Source: Streptomyces sp. BHT-5-2 (lineage in GTDB: Bacteria > Actinomycetota > Actinomycetes > Streptomycetales > Streptomycetaceae). Taken from it: a stretch of DNA of 64,000 nucleotides. Location: the NCBI RefSeq assembly GCF_019774615.1, contig NZ_CP081497.1, positions 930,001 through 994,000 of the forward strand, written 5' to 3'. A program made the position numbers and the translations under genes. Shown here piece by piece: positions 62,606 through 64,000 of the stretch; positions within the stretch are counted from its first letter, which is position 1, and every line of letters begins with the position of its first letter. The notes beneath the pieces are model-generated. The model did no database searches. It worked only from the letters and a program-made list of their open reading frames with translations, and was not told the origin of the DNA.

Positions 62606-64000
62606 TCAGTCGGTCCTTTGCTGCCATGGCGCGGTGCCGCGCCGGGACGAGGGGGCGGCGGGGGCCGCATCGGATCCGGTACCTCGGTCCCGTTCCACCA
62701 GTGCCTGCCGGAGCAGTTCCAGGTTGCGGGTGACCGAGCCGCACTCGTCGTGGTGGACCGGGTACAGCACGGTGCGACGGTCTCCACCGGCCAGGCGCTC
62801 CGCGCACCTGGTGAGGGCCCGCAGCGGCCTGGCGACGACGATGTGCAGCCAGGTCAGACCGGCGACGCCCAGGGACAGGGCGAGCAGTCCGGCCAGCATG
62901 GTGCGCGCCTGGAGCTGATACCCCGTCAGCTCAAGGTCGGCGGCGGCCTCGGCGGAGACCACCCGCCAGCCGAGTGCGGCCACCGACCCGGTACGGGCCA
63001 GGGGTGCCGCGGCCGCGACCGACGGGCCCTCGCCCGGGGCGGTCGCCGCGTCCAGGACGGCCGATGCCGGGTCGCCCGCGCCCCCGTGCGCCGCGCCGTT
63101 CCTGGCCACGAGACGGGCCAGGCCCCGGGTGGGCAGCGGCTGGAAGGCCCGGAAGTCGGTGTTCGCCGCGAGCACCCGATGGCGCTCGTCGGTCAGCCAC
63201 ACCCGGCCCAGCCCCGGCCGCGCGACCACGTCGTCCAACGCGCCAACGCCGATCTCCGCGACGACCACGGCCGGTGCGGTGGCCCCTTCGGCGTTCTTGG
63301 TCGCCGGGATCCGGGCGTAGGCGGCGAGTGTGGGGTTCCGGCCGGACGTGGTGACCTGGGCGAGGCCGTCGCCGGCCGGTGCGTCGGCGAGGGGGTGCAG
63401 CGGCCGCCTGCCCGCCCGCAGCACGATCGCGCCGGCGCGGTTCAGTACGTACAGCGACCGGTACACGGGATGGTCGGCGCGCTCCCGCCGCAGGATCTCC
63501 TCCGCCCTTTCCGGCGGCGCGTCGGAGAGGGCCGGCGCCACCGCCGCGAGGTCGGTGCGGCTCTGGTCGAGGGACTGCCGGACGCGGTCGGCGGCGGCTT
63601 CGGTACGTGCCTGTTGGTCGGCGACGGCGGTGGCCGGAACCGCCTGGGCGGCCGGTACCCGGTTGAACAGGAACAGCAGGGGCATCGCCCACGCGGCGAT
63701 CACCAGCGCGCAGACAAGAAGGACGGACCGCACCCCGGGCCGACACCGCACCGGACGTACGCGCCGCGCGGGCCGCACTGGTTGCACGGGCTCCGGCCCT
63801 GCCCCGCCCAGCAGTTGACGGCGTATCGACTCCAGCGCCCGGCCGACCCTCGCGGGCTCACCGAACGCCGCGACCGGCACCGGCCGCGCCAGCCCGGCCC
63901 GCGCCGCGGCTGCTTCGCCCCGTGCCGCGGGCATGTCGCAGACGCCTCCGGCCAGCCGGGCGGCGGACAGATGCAGCCGCAGCAGCGGACGCTGCACGGC
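62606..64000 (-). CDS. Two-pass membrane protein with extracytoplasmic sensor-like and HAMP-like parts (5' end beyond window)
   Basis: The frame is open to the window edge (a GTG at 63997 is the last visible start), so the N-terminus may lie outside. After about 90 cytoplasmic residues comes a membrane segment (SVLLVCALVIAAWAMPLLFL). A 250-residue outside domain follows, in dCache-like order: helical DQQARTEAAADRVRQSLDQS, RSLYVLNRAGAIVLRAG and RVWLTDERHRVLAANTDFRA. A second membrane segment (MLAGLLALSLGVAGLTWLHI) and a HAMP-like helix (RPLRALTRCAERLAGGD) end the protein without a kinase or cyclase domain. It lies one base before pgsB. It may replace PgsA or regulate the complex. Confidence 0.75.
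   Translation of the reverse strand, partial: AVQRPLLRLHLSAARLAGGVCDMPAARGEAAAARAGLARPVPVAAFGEPARVGRALESIRRQLLGGAGPEPVQPVRPARRVRPVRCRPGVRSVLLVCALVIAAWAMPLLFLFNRVPAAQAVPATAVADQQARTEAAADRVRQSLDQSRTDLAAVAPALSDAPPERAEEILRRERADHPVYRSLYVLNRAGAIVLRAGRRPLHPLADAPAGDGLAQVTTSGRNPTLAAYARIPATKNAEGATAPAVVVAEIGVGALDDVVARPGLGRVWLTDERHRVLAANTDFRAFQPLPTRGLARLVARNGAAHGGAGDPASAVLDAATAPGEGPSVAAAAPLARTGSVAALGWRVVSAEAAADLELTGYQLQARTMLAGLLALSLGVAGLTWLHIVVARPLRALTRCAERLAGGDRRTVLYPVHHDECGSVTRNLELLRQALVERDRGTGSDAAPAAPSSRRGTAPWQQRTD

Overview
The window looks like chromosomal DNA from a Streptomyces or a close relative. It is uniformly high in GC with strong third-position GC bias. GTG starts are frequent and 4-base ATGA/GTGA overlaps are common. 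Gene families typical of that genus are present: a 2-methylisoborneol locus with a family 2 encapsulin, an ECF42/DGPF pair, a bifunctional nitrate reductase/flavoprotein fusion, WXG100 proteins, and an NB-ARC-TPR regulator. I see no rRNA, tRNA, CRISPR array, prophage or insertion sequence.

Layout. 0-5.5 kb: a Fur-type regulator divergent from katG, a broken cupin gene, a 12-bp tandem repeat array beside a LysR gene, a broken SigJ-like sigma gene, and two small ESX-type secreted proteins. 5.5-17.5 kb: a GT39 glycosyltransferase, a VOC protein, a two-component system whose kinase carries an extra C-terminal outside domain, a MacB/FtsX-type ABC exporter, two methyltransferases, a universal stress protein and an M24 peptidase stump. 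17.5-28 kb: the nitrate reductase fusion, the encapsulin/2-MIB synthase/GPP methyltransferase operon, and a membrane cytochrome coupled to a NuoF-ferredoxin fusion. 28-34 kb: the ECF42 sigma factor with two DGPF genes, embedded in a graveyard of gene remnants. 34-42.4 kb: hydrolases, molbindin, D-aminopeptidase, HdeD-like protein, a papain-like secreted protease, a DinB-like protein and an ATP-grasp-like protein. 42.4-54.5 kb: a FhuF-like ferric reductase, an NB-ARC-TPR protein with a candidate amyloid-type N-terminal motif, and a six-gene operon combining an NRPS-independent siderophore pathway with a two-component system. 54.7-57.7 kb: two overlapping DJ-1/PfpI-type genes (one a GlxA/AraC regulator), a VOC stump and a broken NRAMP transporter. 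57.7-64 kb: a poly-gamma-glutamate-like locus (PgsB, PgsC, NlpC/P60, GT39 and a sensor-like membrane protein running off the window end).

How the genes work together. The clearest units are: (1) the MIB operon, in which a terpene cyclase and its methyltransferase follow the shell protein thought to enclose the cyclase; (2) the ECF42 regulon, where matching promoter-like motifs sit in front of both DGPF genes; (3) the siderophore operon, two IucA/IucC synthetases, a PLP decarboxylase/racemase-type enzyme, an MFS exporter and a two-component system, all overlapping or nearly so; (4) the PgsB-PgsC operon.

A striking general feature is at least ten gene remnants. Several of them (cupin, SigJ, a methyltransferase, a DHFR-like protein, NRAMP) keep both ends of a recognisable family but have lost the middle through internal deletions.
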